Shown here: positions 35,293 through 44,432 of the stretch, one piece after another | How positions within the stretch are numbered: the first letter of the stretch is position 1 | How the letters are laid out: every line of letters starts with the position of its first letter | Source: Flagellimonas marinaquae | Lineage (GTDB): Bacteria; Bacteroidota; Bacteroidia; Flavobacteriales; Flavobacteriaceae | Assembly (NCBI RefSeq): GCF_003992675.1 | Contig: NZ_RZMZ01000004.1 | Coordinates: forward strand, 69,501-133,500 | Reading direction: 5' to 3' | Length of the DNA: 64,000 nt | The notes under the pieces: generated by a model | What the model saw: only the letters and a program-made list of their open reading frames with translations | Told to the model about the DNA's origin: nothing | Database searches by the model: none | Translations under genes and position numbers: made by a program

Positions 35293-36423
35293 ATGAAGAT
35301 AGCGAATAATTTGAAGAAACAAGAAGAAATAGCCTCCACCCATAGAACTGCCTATAAAAACTTCCCCATGGTTCCCAGGGTAATTTTTGGGTCAGGATGT
35401 TTTTCGCAATTGGGAGAGATACTATTGCCCCAACGGAAAAGTTCGGAGGCACCCTTTATATTTTTGGTGGATGATTATTTTGAGAACGCCGAGTTTATGG
35501 CCAAAGTGCCCCTCATGTTCAACGACGAAATCATATTCATCTCGGCGGAAGAGGAACCCAAAACGGCCCAGGTAGATGCTTTGGTGGCGCAGATACGCGA
35601 AAAGTATAGCGAGATGCCCTCAGGAATCATCGGAATAGGTGGCGGCACACTACTCGATTTGGCGAAGGCGGTATCCATACTGTTGAACAATAAGGGATTG
35701 GCCAAAGACTACCAGGGGTGGGATTTGGTGAACAAGCCAGCGCTGTATCATATGGGCATTCCCACCATAAGTGGCACAGGCGCGGAGGTTTCAAGGACCA
35801 CGGTACTCTTGGGGCCCGAAAAAAAATTGGGAATCAATTCCGACTTCACTCCTTTTGACCAAGTACTGTTAGACCCTGATTTCAGTGAAACCGTACCCAA
35901 GGAACAATGGTTCTATACGGGAATGGACTGCTATATACATTGCGTGGAATCGTTGACCGGTACTTATTTGAATGCTTTTAGCCAGAGTTATGGTGAAAAA
36001 GCCATGGAATTGTGCAAGGAGGTCTTTCTGGAAGATATACCGGCCGAGGAATCCCGGGATAAATTAATGATGGCCTCTTGGCATGGGGGAATGAGTATTG
36101 CCTATTCGCAGGTAGGTGTGGCACATGCCATGAGCTATGGATTGTCCTATTTATTGGGCATAAAACATGGTATAGGCAATTGCTTGGTGTTCCAACATTT
36201 GGAAGAATTTTATCCCGATGGTGTGGCACTCTTCAAAAAAATGATGGAGAAACATAGCATTTCTTTGCCCAAAGGTATCTGTGCCGATTTGACCCAAAAC
36301 GACTTTGATGTAATGGTCAATGTTTCGATGGGATTGGAGCCACTTTGGGAAAATGCATTGGGAAAAGATTGGAAAACCAAAATGACACCTGAACGGCTTA
36401 AGGCTTTGTTCGAAAAAATATAA
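35293..36423 (+). CDS. iron-containing alcohol dehydrogenase, KdnB-like (Kdo 8-oxidase)
   Basis: A 376-residue metal-dependent dehydrogenase. NAD-binding GIGGGTLLD lies at residues 114-122, and the iron ligands D212, H216, H278 and H292 sit in the MDCYIHCVES, VAHAMSYG and IKHGIGN motifs of the group III family. Closest in type to KdnB, which oxidises C8 of Kdo so that KdnA can transaminate it to 8-amino-Kdo. No KdnA-like aminotransferase gene is visible in the window. Placement right after kdsB and HAD genes supports, but does not prove, this role. Confidence 0.65.
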   Translation: MKIANNLKKQEEIASTHRTAYKNFPMVPRVIFGSGCFSQLGEILLPQRKSSEAPFIFLVDDYFENAEFMAKVPLMFNDEIIFISAEEEPKTAQVDALVAQIREKYSEMPSGIIGIGGGTLLDLAKAVSILLNNKGLAKDYQGWDLVNKPALYHMGIPTISGTGAEVSRTTVLLGPEKKLGINSDFTPFDQVLLDPDFSETVPKEQWFYTGMDCYIHCVESLTGTYLNAFSQSYGEKAMELCKEVFLEDIPAEESRDKLMMASWHGGMSIAYSQVGVAHAMSYGLSYLLGIKHGIGNCLVFQHLEEFYPDGVALFKKMMEKHSISLPKGICADLTQNDFDVMVNVSMGLEPLWENALGKDWKTKMTPERLKALFEKI

Positions 36424-36456
36424 GGTTCGCTCCTTGAAGAACGAATCCTCCGAATC

Positions 36457-36999
36457 ATGCGATCAGTAGCAAAGTTTATTTATTTTAAACTATTGGGTTG
36501 GAAACTCAATGGGCAATTTCCGAAATTGGATCAATGTGTGGTCATTGTAATTCCCCATACCCATTGGTTGGACTTTTTTCTGGGCCTGTTGATTCGAAAA
36601 GTCATCAAGGAGGAAATTAATTACATTGGAAAAAAGAGTCTTTTCAAGCCTCCGTTTGGATGGTTTTTTCGTTGGACGGGAGGTGCACCCGTAGATCGTT
36701 CCAAAAGTTCCAATACGGTGGACAATATCGTTCAAATCTTCAAAGAGCGAAAAGTATTCCGATTGGCTCTGGCACCCGAAGGTACCCGTAAAAAGGTAAC
36801 CCAATTACGAACTGGATTTTACCATATTGCCCAAAAGGCCAATGTGCCCATAGTGATGGTGGCTTTCGATTTTGGCAAGAAAGAAATCAAAATTGGCGAA
36901 CCATTTTGGGTAACCGATGATCAGGAAAGTGATTTTGCAAAGATACACGACTTCTATACTGGCGTAAAAGGCAAGATTCCAGCGTATAGCTTCCCCTGA
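36457..36999 (+). CDS. 1-acyl-sn-glycerol-3-phosphate acyltransferase-like protein
   Basis: A 180-residue protein of the PlsC acyltransferase superfamily. The catalytic HX4D motif is H-T-H-W-L-D (residues about 31-37), the substrate-binding PEGTRKK motif is at about 108-113, and the GAPVDR segment is present. These enzymes acylate glycerophosphate-type acceptors at the membrane. It is smaller than PlsC proper (about 240) and may acylate a different lipid. It is the last gene of the kdsB-led cluster. Confidence 0.85.
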   Translation: MRSVAKFIYFKLLGWKLNGQFPKLDQCVVIVIPHTHWLDFFLGLLIRKVIKEEINYIGKKSLFKPPFGWFFRWTGGAPVDRSKSSNTVDNIVQIFKERKVFRLALAPEGTRKKVTQLRTGFYHIAQKANVPIVMVAFDFGKKEIKIGEPFWVTDDQESDFAKIHDFYTGVKGKIPAYSFP

Positions 37000-37348
37000 T
37001 ATGTTAAGGGCAACGATGGTCCACAAGATTTTCTGCCTAAAACCAAACCACCTTTTCATTATCTCCGTATGTAAAAGTACAGTGACCAATTCGCAGGACT
37101 TACCAGAAGTGTATTGTTTGCCTTTCACCGGGAAAGTCTTACTATGAATTAGTGGTTTACATTGTTTTAGGTTAGGTTAATTAGGTGTCTTAAGGATCTA
37201 CAGTCAGTAGGTCCTTTTGATTTTTTAGAGGGATTGTCCCAGCTAGAAACCATCCAAGCATTTTTTCAAAATCAATTTATCCCCAATGCATGGCAGATTT
37301 TTGAGCATTTTAAACCCTATATTTAGGCAACCAAAACTAACTCAAATT
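37000..37348. other. intergenic stretch with terminator; no gene seen
   Basis: A 349-base stretch without a supported gene. It includes the terminator at 37192-37226 and then about 120 bases of AT-rich sequence before the M28 peptidase start. A 320-base frame on the minus strand over 36805-37128 is a shadow of the acyltransferase gene and its flank. I see no RNA motif or promoter that I can defend. Confidence 0.5.
37192..37226 (+). terminator. probable terminator after the kdsB-acyltransferase cluster
   Basis: AAGGATCTAC pairs with GTAGGTCCTT (one G-T pair) around a loop AGTCA, followed by TTTGATTTTTT. It is about 190 bases beyond the acyltransferase stop, which is far for a simple operon end. 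Confidence 0.55.
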
Positions 37349-39469
37349 ATGAAGCTCAACAATTCAAGAAAAAAATGGGGGTATCTCATTGCCCTTGTAG
37401 GTTTAATGTACACTTCCATATTATCCGCACAAGATTGGAACGGGTATACCCCTTCTTCCATGGAAAAACAAGCCCAAACAGAGGCTACCTTTCTGAAAAG
37501 CGTGGATTTTCCAAAATATAGGGAGCACCTTCAAAAACTCACGGAAAAACCCCATGTGGCGGGAACTGTTGCCAACGAAGAAGTGGCCAGATATATGGCG
37601 ACCGTAATGGAAAATGCCGGGATGGAGGTAGATTTCTATCCGTATGATATCTACATGTCCACCTCTGGAGGAAAATCCTCAGTAGAATTGGTTACGCCTT
37701 ACCGCAGGCCGCTTAATCAACAGGAAAATATTTTGGATGAAGACCGATTTTCTTCTGACCCTACCTTGGAGAAAGGCTGGAACGCCTACTCTGGAAGCGG
37801 TGATGTTACCGCTACTGTTGTATATGCCAATTATGGAACCAAGGAAGACTTTGAACGCCTTGCGGAATTGGGAATCGATGTAAAAGGAAAAATCGTTATT
37901 GCCCGTTATGGACGGAATTTTAGGGGATACAAGGCCAAGTTTGCCGAGCAATATGGGGCAGCAGGACTCATTATGTATACCGATCCTGCCGATAGCGGGT
38001 ACACCAAGGGCTTGGTCTATCCAGAAGGATACACCTATAATGAAAGCGCCATACAACGTGGTTCCGTTCTTACTTTGGACTATCAAGGAGACCCATTGAC
38101 CCCTTTTGAACCTGCACTTCCCATGGATGGTAAAAAGAAAGTGAAACGAATGGACCCATCCGAAGCAGCCTTGCACACTATTCCTGTGCTTCCTTTGCCC
38201 TATGGTTCGGCAGCCGAAATTATTGGAAATATGAAAGGAAAACCGGTCCCGCAAGAATGGCAGGGCGGCTTACCCTATACCTATAGGCTTGAAGGTGGCG
38301 ACGAATTGACCGTTCGACTATATGTGGACCAACCCAAGGAATTTGTTCGTGTGAGCAATGTGGTGGGAACGTTCAAGGGTACCGAATATCCAGATGAATG
38401 GATTATTTTGGGTTGCCATTACGACGCTTGGGCCTTCGGGGCCACCGACCCCAACAGTGGAACGGCCATGCTATTATCCTTGAGCGAAAGTATTGGAAAA
38501 TTGGTCAAAAGTGGGAATGGTCCCAAAAGATCTATCCTTATTGCACATTGGGATGCAGAGGAGCACGGCGTGATAGGATCATCCGAATGGGTGGAACAGC
38601 TAAAGGATGAATTGGGGGCGAAAGCGGTAGCCTACCTAAATTTTGATGGTGGTGTATCTGGAAAGAATTTTGGTGCATCTTCCTCTCCAACCTTGAAACA
38701 ATTAGTTTCCGAAATGGCCAAACAAGTGGATTATCCCTATTCAGAAAAGTCGCTCTATGATCAGTGGAGGGGAGACAAGGAGGAGCCAACCATTGGAAAT
38801 TTGGGTGGGGGGTCCGACCATATCGGTTTCTACATGCACGTGGGCGTTCCATCATTGAGTGGGGGAGCCGGAGGCCCTACCTTGTACCACACCAACTACG
38901 ACAGCTTTCACTTCTACGAAACCTTTGTAGATCCTGAGTTTAAAATGGGAGGCACCATTGAGCAATGGACTGGACTCATGACTTTGCGTATGGCCAATGC
39001 TGAATTGATTCCGTATGATGTAGAACGATATGCTGTGGATTTGAAAGAGCACTTTGCCAAGGCTGTGGAAAAAATAAAAGGGTTTTACAACGAGTTTGAA
39101 GGTTTTGACCAAGTGGACCAATCCATTGTCACACTGGAAGAGAACACCAAGCTTTTGGATGATGCCTTGGCCAATGCTTTGTCTTCAGGAGCATTATCAA
39201 AAAAGGACATCAAGGACATCAACAGGCAATTAATAGCCCTTGAGAAAAGCTTTATCGATGAAAAAGGAATGTATTATGGATCATGGTTTAAATCCCTGTA
39301 TGCTTCAACAGATCCTTTTAGTGGGTATGCCTCATGGATTTTACCGGGTTTGGAGTATGAAATTTCCTTGAAATCCACAGATAGAATAGAAGAGTGGGAC
39401 CAACGATATGCTGGAGCCATTTCGTCCTTGGCCGATAAGGTATTGGCTTTGGCCCAAAGTATTCGATAA
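37349..39469 (+). CDS. M28 family metallopeptidase, glutamate carboxypeptidase II-like
   Basis: A 706-residue exported protein with a signal peptide (VGLMYTSILSAQ). It has a PA domain (about residues 130-270), then the M28 zinc site with a HYDAW, D-P-N-S-G, DAEEHG, NFDGG and GSDHIGF order that matches the H, D, E, D, H ligands of human GCPII, and a C-terminal helical dimerisation domain. It probably cleaves a peptide or gamma-glutamyl substrate outside the cell or in the periplasm. The ATG at 37286 is in frame, but the one at 37349 precedes the signal directly and is preferred. Confidence 0.9.
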   Translation: MKLNNSRKKWGYLIALVGLMYTSILSAQDWNGYTPSSMEKQAQTEATFLKSVDFPKYREHLQKLTEKPHVAGTVANEEVARYMATVMENAGMEVDFYPYDIYMSTSGGKSSVELVTPYRRPLNQQENILDEDRFSSDPTLEKGWNAYSGSGDVTATVVYANYGTKEDFERLAELGIDVKGKIVIARYGRNFRGYKAKFAEQYGAAGLIMYTDPADSGYTKGLVYPEGYTYNESAIQRGSVLTLDYQGDPLTPFEPALPMDGKKKVKRMDPSEAALHTIPVLPLPYGSAAEIIGNMKGKPVPQEWQGGLPYTYRLEGGDELTVRLYVDQPKEFVRVSNVVGTFKGTEYPDEWIILGCHYDAWAFGATDPNSGTAMLLSLSESIGKLVKSGNGPKRSILIAHWDAEEHGVIGSSEWVEQLKDELGAKAVAYLNFDGGVSGKNFGASSSPTLKQLVSEMAKQVDYPYSEKSLYDQWRGDKEEPTIGNLGGGSDHIGFYMHVGVPSLSGGAGGPTLYHTNYDSFHFYETFVDPEFKMGGTIEQWTGLMTLRMANAELIPYDVERYAVDLKEHFAKAVEKIKGFYNEFEGFDQVDQSIVTLEENTKLLDDALANALSSGALSKKDIKDINRQLIALEKSFIDEKGMYYGSWFKSLYASTDPFSGYASWILPGLEYEISLKSTDRIEEWDQRYAGAISSLADKVLALAQSIR

Positions 39470-39488
39470 GAAATAAAACGAGTCAACT

Positions 39489-39630
39489 AAAAAGGAGGCT
39501 GTCTCAAAAGCAGTTTGCTTGTCAGTTCGAGCGCAGTCGAGAACTTAAGACACATTGATAATCAATGGGTTTCGACTGCGCTCAACCTGACAAAGTTCAA
39601 ATATAATCGCTTTTTAGACAGCCCCTTTTT
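39489..39630. repeat. REP-like nested inverted repeat, bidirectional terminator
   Basis: Outer arms at 39489-39512 (AAAGGAGGCTGTCTCAAAAG) and 39609-39630 (complement of it with one or two differences) enclose inner arms GTCAGTTCGAGCGCAGTCGA (39521-39540) and TCGACTGCGCTCAACCTGAC (39572-39591). T runs flank both outer ends. It lies between the convergent M28 peptidase and yebC genes, so it can terminate both. The TCGAGCGCAGTCGA core is typical of short dispersed repeats in flavobacterial genomes. Confidence 0.8.
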
Positions 39631-39649
39631 TATATTGTTGATTTGGTAA

Positions 39650-40360
39650 CTATTCCTTCATAGTGTGGTATACGTTCTGCACATCATCATCCTCTTCAAT
39701 TTTTTCCAGAAGTTTTTCCACATCGGCAGCTTCCTCTTCGCTGAGCTCCTTGGTTACCTGTGGGATGCGTTCAAAACCTGAAGAGATAATCTCGATTCCC
39801 TTGGACTCCAGTTCTTTTTGAATGGCCCCAAAATTCTCGAAAGGCGCATAAATATGGATTCCGTCCTCATCCGTGAACACTTCTTCGGCCCCAAAGTCGA
39901 TCATCTCCAGTTCCAGTTCCTCTGGGTCTATACCTTCACCATTAATGGTAAAATTACAGGTATGGTCGAACATGAATTCAACCGAACCCGATGTTCCCAA
40001 ACTCCCATTACATTTGTTGAAATAACTCCGGATGTTGGCCACGGTTCGCGTATTGTTGTCGGTGGCGGTCTCAATCAAAATGGCGATACCATGGGGTGCG
40101 TAGCCCTCAAAAAGCACTTCTTTATAATCTCCTTGGTTTTTATCAGAAGCCCTCTTGATAGCACGCTCAATATTGTCTTTGGGCATGTTTACCGCCTTGG
40201 CATTCTGAATTACGGCACGGAGCTTTGCATTGGCATCTGGGTCGGGACCACCTTCCTTGACCGCCATTACAATATCCTTTCCAATTCTGGTAAACGCTTT
40301 GGACATCGCGGCCCAGCGCTTCATTTTTCGTGCTTTTCTAAATTCGAACGCTCTTCCCAT
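39650..40360 (-). CDS. YebC/PmpR (TACO1) family translation-associated regulator
   Basis: A 236-residue protein with the family signature (MGRAFEFRKARKMKRWAAMSKAFTRIGKDI, then GPDPDANAKLRAVIQNAKAVNMPKDNIERAI). Other members bind DNA as regulators or aid translation of stalling-prone (polyproline-type) sequences. The length matches the usual 235-250. It has the REP-like terminator 20 bases after its stop codon, and no operon partner on its strand within 60 bases. Confidence 0.93.
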   Translation of the reverse strand: MGRAFEFRKARKMKRWAAMSKAFTRIGKDIVMAVKEGGPDPDANAKLRAVIQNAKAVNMPKDNIERAIKRASDKNQGDYKEVLFEGYAPHGIAILIETATDNNTRTVANIRSYFNKCNGSLGTSGSVEFMFDHTCNFTINGEGIDPEELELEMIDFGAEEVFTDEDGIHIYAPFENFGAIQKELESKGIEIISSGFERIPQVTKELSEEEAADVEKLLEKIEEDDDVQNVYHTMKE

Positions 40361-40424
40361 AACATCTTACATTCTGGATGCTGGCAAATTTAACAAAAAA
40401 TGGACCTTTGTCAAGTCGATAATT

Positions 40425-40712
40425 TTAACGCTTACCAACAATTTTTTCGATGGATTTTGCCAGGTCGATATCCTTTTGGGTAACACCACCGGCATCGTGT
40501 GTGCTTAGTTGAATGTTGAGGCTATTGTACACGTTTTCCCAATTGGGATGGTGGTTTTGTTTTTCACATTCAAAGGCAATGTGTGTCATCACCGAGAAGG
40601 CTTCCTTAAAATCCCCAAAAGTGAAGGATTTTTGGATTGTCTCATCTTTTAGGGTCCAACCGGATAGGTCTTTTAGTGCATCTTCAATTTCTTGTGTATG
40701 TAGCTTCTTCAT
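40425..40712 (-). CDS. phhB: 4a-hydroxytetrahydrobiopterin dehydratase (PhhB/PCD-like)
   Basis: A 95-residue protein. The active-site signature HHPNWENVYNSLNIQLSTHD contains the two catalytic His residues, and the start is in the family form (LHTQEIEDALKDLSGW). It recycles 4a-hydroxy-tetrahydrobiopterin during aromatic hydroxylation. No phenylalanine hydroxylase gene is visible in this window. Its length is normal. Confidence 0.93.
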   Translation of the reverse strand: MKKLHTQEIEDALKDLSGWTLKDETIQKSFTFGDFKEAFSVMTHIAFECEKQNHHPNWENVYNSLNIQLSTHDAGGVTQKDIDLAKSIEKIVGKR

Positions 40713-40759
40713 AAATATGTTTTTTTATAAGATAATCAAAAGTGGATGGAATGGAAAAC

Positions 40760-41578
40760 TTAGACAGGTAAATGATGGTCGATGATCTCCTGACAGCTGA
40801 TGCGAAGATTCTTGGGCAGGATGTTGTCCTTAGGTAAAGCAGCCAAATACCGGTCTTCATTGGTAGTGTACACCCTTTTGTACACAGGATGATAATTGCC
40901 TAAGTGCGCTATGACCTCTTTGATGAATTCCTCATGCTGGATAAGGTCACTGCTACCCAAGTGATAGATTCCCGTTTTGTTCCTATTGATGAGGTAATGG
41001 ATTTGTTGCGTAAGCCTATCATCATTGGTCACATTAATGATGAGGTTAGGGAACACCTCAATGGGTTCATTGTTTTCAATACTTTCTTTAATTTCCCGAA
41101 TTCGGGGAGAAGCATTGCCAAAGACCATGGGCACCCTTAAAATGGCCGTTTTTTCCTTGGGTAACCGCATCATCATATTTTCAATCTTGATTTTTAGCCT
41201 ACCATATACACTAAGTGATAGTGTTTTGTCATGTTCGTAGGATGGAAATTTGCTGTAGGCATCGAACACATTGGCCGAGGAAATAAAGTAGAGTTTGGCC
41301 TTGTTACGAACCAAATACTCCATCAAATGCTGATGCGCCTGAATTTGGGCCGGGAAATTTCCACGAAGTGCCGAGACAATTACGTCCGGGCGTACCTGCT
41401 CCAATACCTGAAAAATATCGTCCTCTTCCAGGTCATAGCGTATAAACTGCTTGTTCTTGGCAAACGAACGATTGGAATAGTAGGTACCATAAGTATCAAA
41501 ATAGGAGCAAAGCTCTTTGTATATGGCATTGCCAACAAATCCGCTTGCTCCCAATATCAATATCTTTTTTTTATCCAA
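40760..41578 (-). CDS. NAD-dependent sugar epimerase/reductase, RmlD-like (TTG start)
   Basis: A 272-residue SDR-type protein. The Rossmann motif is LGASGFVGNAIYKEL (residues about 9-23) and the YxxxK pair is in VYGRLKIK. The fold resembles dTDP-4-dehydrorhamnose reductase (RmlD) rather than GalE. Initiation at TTG (41578) is required because an in-frame TAG lies two codons before it and no ATG is at the conserved position. It lies 7 bases after the gcvT stop, so it is read from the same transcript. Substrate unknown. Confidence 0.8.
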   Translation of the reverse strand: MDKKKILILGASGFVGNAIYKELCSYFDTYGTYYSNRSFAKNKQFIRYDLEEDDIFQVLEQVRPDVIVSALRGNFPAQIQAHQHLMEYLVRNKAKLYFISSANVFDAYSKFPSYEHDKTLSLSVYGRLKIKIENMMMRLPKEKTAILRVPMVFGNASPRIREIKESIENNEPIEVFPNLIINVTNDDRLTQQIHYLINRNKTGIYHLGSSDLIQHEEFIKEVIAHLGNYHPVYKRVYTTNEDRYLAALPKDNILPKNLRISCQEIIDHHLPV

Positions 41579-41585
41579 AGGCTAA

Positions 41586-42674
41586 CTAAGTGTTTTTATA
41601 GAATGGCAGCTTCACAATGGTTGCAGGAACCTTGTTGATTCGGATTTGAATAAAAATTGGGGAGTCGACCTTGGAATATTCCATGGTGACATAGCCCAAA
41701 CCGATTCCTTTGGAAAGGGAAGGGGACATGGTACCCGAAGTCACCTTGCCAATTTGATTGCCCTCGCTATCCAGAATCGGATATCCAGCCCTTGGAATCC
41801 CCCGTTCCTCCATCTGGAAGGCAACGAGCTTTCTTTTGGATCCATCGGCTTTTTCTTTGGACAAGTTTTCACTATTCACGAATTCCTTGGTGAATTTGGT
41901 GATCCAGCCCAACCCAGCTTCAAAAGGGGAGGTGGTATCGTCAATGTCGTTTCCGTAAAGGCAATAGCCCATTTCCAAACGTAGCGTATCCCGTGCCGCC
42001 AAACCAATAGGTTTGATTCCAAAGCTGGCTCCGGCCTCCAGTACCTTGTCCCATACCTGCTGTACTTCGGAGTTTTTGCAATAAATCTCAAAACCGCCAG
42101 AACCCGTGTAGCCGGTCGCAGAAATGATGACATGCTCGATGCCGGCAAAATCGCCGACCACAAAGCTGTAAAAGTTGATGGAAGCCAAATCGACCGAAGT
42201 CAAACTTTGCATCGCCTCCACAGCTTTTGGACCTTGGATGGCCAATAGTGAATAGTCATCAGAAATATTTCTCATGTCGGCCCCAATGGCCTCGTTGTAC
42301 TTGGAAATATGGTCCCAATCTTTGTCAATGTTGGAAGCATTTACCACCAAAAGATAGGTTTCCTCTTTGATTCGGTAAATGATCAAATCGTCGACAATAC
42401 CCCCTGTTTCGTTGGGCATGCAACTGTACTGCGCCTTACCTACGGTCAATTTGGAAGCATCGTTGGTCGTCACTTTTTGGATCAATTCCAAAGCCTTGGG
42501 CCCTTCGACCAAAAACTCGCCCATGTGCGACACGTCGAACACCCCTACCGCTTTGCGAACAGTTTCATGTTCAATATTGACACCTTCATAAGAAACGGGC
42601 ATATTGTAACCCGCAAAGGGTACCATTTTGGCTCCCAACGCTTTGTGCGTTTCGGTAAGTGCAGTATTTTTCAT
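41586..42674 (-). CDS. gcvT: aminomethyltransferase (glycine cleavage T protein)
   Basis: A 362-residue folate-dependent enzyme of the glycine cleavage system. It contains [10 protein letters not shown], the folate site segments ([26 protein letters not shown]) and the C-terminal barrel ([20 protein letters not shown]). The frame is open up to 42698, but a -7 element at 42696-42703 would put transcription start inside that extension, and [15 protein letters not shown] (42674) is the family start. gcvH and gcvP are not visible near it. Confidence 0.94.
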   Translation of the reverse strand: MKNTALTETHKALGAKMVPFAGYNMPVSYEGVNIEHETVRKAVGVFDVSHMGEFLVEGPKALELIQKVTTNDASKLTVGKAQYSCMPNETGGIVDDLIIYRIKEETYLLVVNASNIDKDWDHISKYNEAIGADMRNISDDYSLLAIQGPKAVEAMQSLTSVDLASINFYSFVVGDFAGIEHVIISATGYTGSGGFEIYCKNSEVQQVWDKVLEAGASFGIKPIGLAARDTLRLEMGYCLYGNDIDDTTSPFEAGLGWITKFTKEFVNSENLSKEKADGSKRKLVAFQMEERGIPRAGYPILDSEGNQIGKVTSGTMSPSLSKGIGLGYVTMEYSKVDSPIFIQIRINKVPATIVKLPFYKNT

Positions 42675-42695
42675 TGACTCTAATTTTACGATGGG

Positions 42696-42703
42696 CAAAT
42701 TTA
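42696..42703 (-). promoter_or_regulatory. -7 element for gcvT
   Basis: On the minus strand it reads TAAATTTG (TAnnTTTG), about 22 bases before the chosen ATG. A -33 TTG is not seen. Confidence 0.5.
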
Positions 42704-42815
42704 TAGAATTAATTAAGGATACCCTTATTTTCGGGTATTATGATTTTGCTAAAACTGACTTCATATTGGATATATCGTATGTCCAAAATTTGTATTTTCA
42801 TCAAAATATGTAATC

Positions 42816-44432
42816 ATGTCAAAAATCAAATGGAGCTTTTTATCGGCTATCTTATTCATGACAGTTGGGATTTCGCAGGATTTACCCACTGATTATCTTC
42901 CAGCCGATTTTCATAAGGATAGAAGGGACGCGGTGAAGGCCAAATTGCCGCCCAATACCGCTGTGGTGCTTTTTGCCAATGCAGAACGCAATCGGGCAAA
43001 TGATGTGGATTATGTGTACCATCAAGATCCAAACTTTTATTATTTGACGGGTTATAAGGAGCCCAATGCGGTACTGATTCTCTTTTCTGAAATGCAGACC
43101 GATGCTTCTGGCAATACCTTTGACGAGATTTTTTACGTACAGGAAAGAAATGCTAGGGCCGAGCAATGGACCGGAAAGCGCCTAGGTGTAGAAGGGGCTA
43201 AGGAAAAATTGGGATTCAATATGGTGTTCAATGGTAGTGAATTCGAGAACTTTCCCTTGGATTTTACTTTGTTTGACCATGTTTCGTTTGTCGATTTTCA
43301 GAATGACTACCGCGATAAACCCGGCACGGCAGATTTGTTCGATTTGGTAAAAACCTTCAAGGTAAAAGCAAACTACCCTGCAGACTATAATCCAATACGG
43401 AACCAGTTGTACAAAAGAATAGCTGAGACAAGTGCCACTAATTCAGATGAAGTCGCCGAAACCATCCAAAGGTACATGGAGCGCTACCCGGAATTGCAGG
43501 AGGATGACCTGCTCAATGATTTTGTGGAAGCGAATTCTGAAGACATCCGTGACGAAATAAAAAACAAAGTGCTCGTGGTCCAAAGATCGTCCAACTTGGA
43601 TTCCAGTATTTTGCCCTCTGTGATGGCAGAATTACGTCAGGATAAAACTCCAGAGGAATTGAAGTTGCTCAAAAAAGCTATCGAAATTTCCGCGGTCGGT
43701 CAAATAGAGGTGATGAAGGCCATGCACCCTAATATGTCGGAGACCGAAATACAGGGTGTTCACGAATATGTGTACAAAAAGTATGGTGCCGAGTATGAAG
43801 GCTATCCCTCCATTGTGGGCGGTGGACACAACGGCTGCATTCTTCATTACATTGAGAACAATAAGACGAAGGTGGGAGATGATTTGGTACTGATGGATTT
43901 GGGAGCGGAATATCACGGATATACTGCTGATGTGACCCGTACCATCCCTGCCAACGGCAAATTTTCACCAGAGCAAAAGGCCATCTACGATATCGTCTAT
44001 GATGCGCAGGAAGCAGGGATCGCCGCAAGTGTGGTCGGCGCATCCTTCGGAGAGCCGCACAAAGCCGCTTTGGAAGTGGTGACCCAAGGCTTGTTGGACC
44101 TTGGAATCATTAAGGATGCCAAAGAGGCCCGGACCTACTTTCCACACGGAACTTCCCATTACTTGGGATTGGATGTGCATGATGCAGGTACGTACCAGGC
44201 CTTTAAGCCCAACCAAGTAATTACCGTTGAGCCCGGCATTTATATTCCTGAAAACAGTGATTGCGCTGAAAAATGGTGGGGCATTGCCGTGCGAATCGAA
44301 GATGATATCCTGATTACGGAGGAAGGGCCTGTCAACCTTTCAGCCATGGCTCCTCGAACCACCGAGGCCATCGAAGAAGTAATGAAACAACCTAGTCCGT
44401 TGGACAGTTTTAAACTGCCCAAATTGGATTAA
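42816..44432 (+). CDS. Xaa-Pro aminopeptidase (M24B, exported)
   Basis: A 538-residue metallopeptidase with a signal peptide (SAILFMTVGIS). The N-terminal creatinase-type domain is followed by the pita-bread catalytic domain with metal ligands in DLGAEYHGYTADVTRT (two Asp), GTSHYLGLDVHD (His), EPGIYIP (Glu) and RIEDD (Glu). It removes N-terminal residues before proline, probably in the periplasm, as other flavobacterial homologues do. Its last 4 bases overlap the convergent thrC end. Confidence 0.92.
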   Translation: MSKIKWSFLSAILFMTVGISQDLPTDYLPADFHKDRRDAVKAKLPPNTAVVLFANAERNRANDVDYVYHQDPNFYYLTGYKEPNAVLILFSEMQTDASGNTFDEIFYVQERNARAEQWTGKRLGVEGAKEKLGFNMVFNGSEFENFPLDFTLFDHVSFVDFQNDYRDKPGTADLFDLVKTFKVKANYPADYNPIRNQLYKRIAETSATNSDEVAETIQRYMERYPELQEDDLLNDFVEANSEDIRDEIKNKVLVVQRSSNLDSSILPSVMAELRQDKTPEELKLLKKAIEISAVGQIEVMKAMHPNMSETEIQGVHEYVYKKYGAEYEGYPSIVGGGHNGCILHYIENNKTKVGDDLVLMDLGAEYHGYTADVTRTIPANGKFSPEQKAIYDIVYDAQEAGIAASVVGASFGEPHKAALEVVTQGLLDLGIIKDAKEARTYFPHGTSHYLGLDVHDAGTYQAFKPNQVITVEPGIYIPENSDCAEKWWGIAVRIEDDILITEEGPVNLSAMAPRTTEAIEEVMKQPSPLDSFKLPKLD

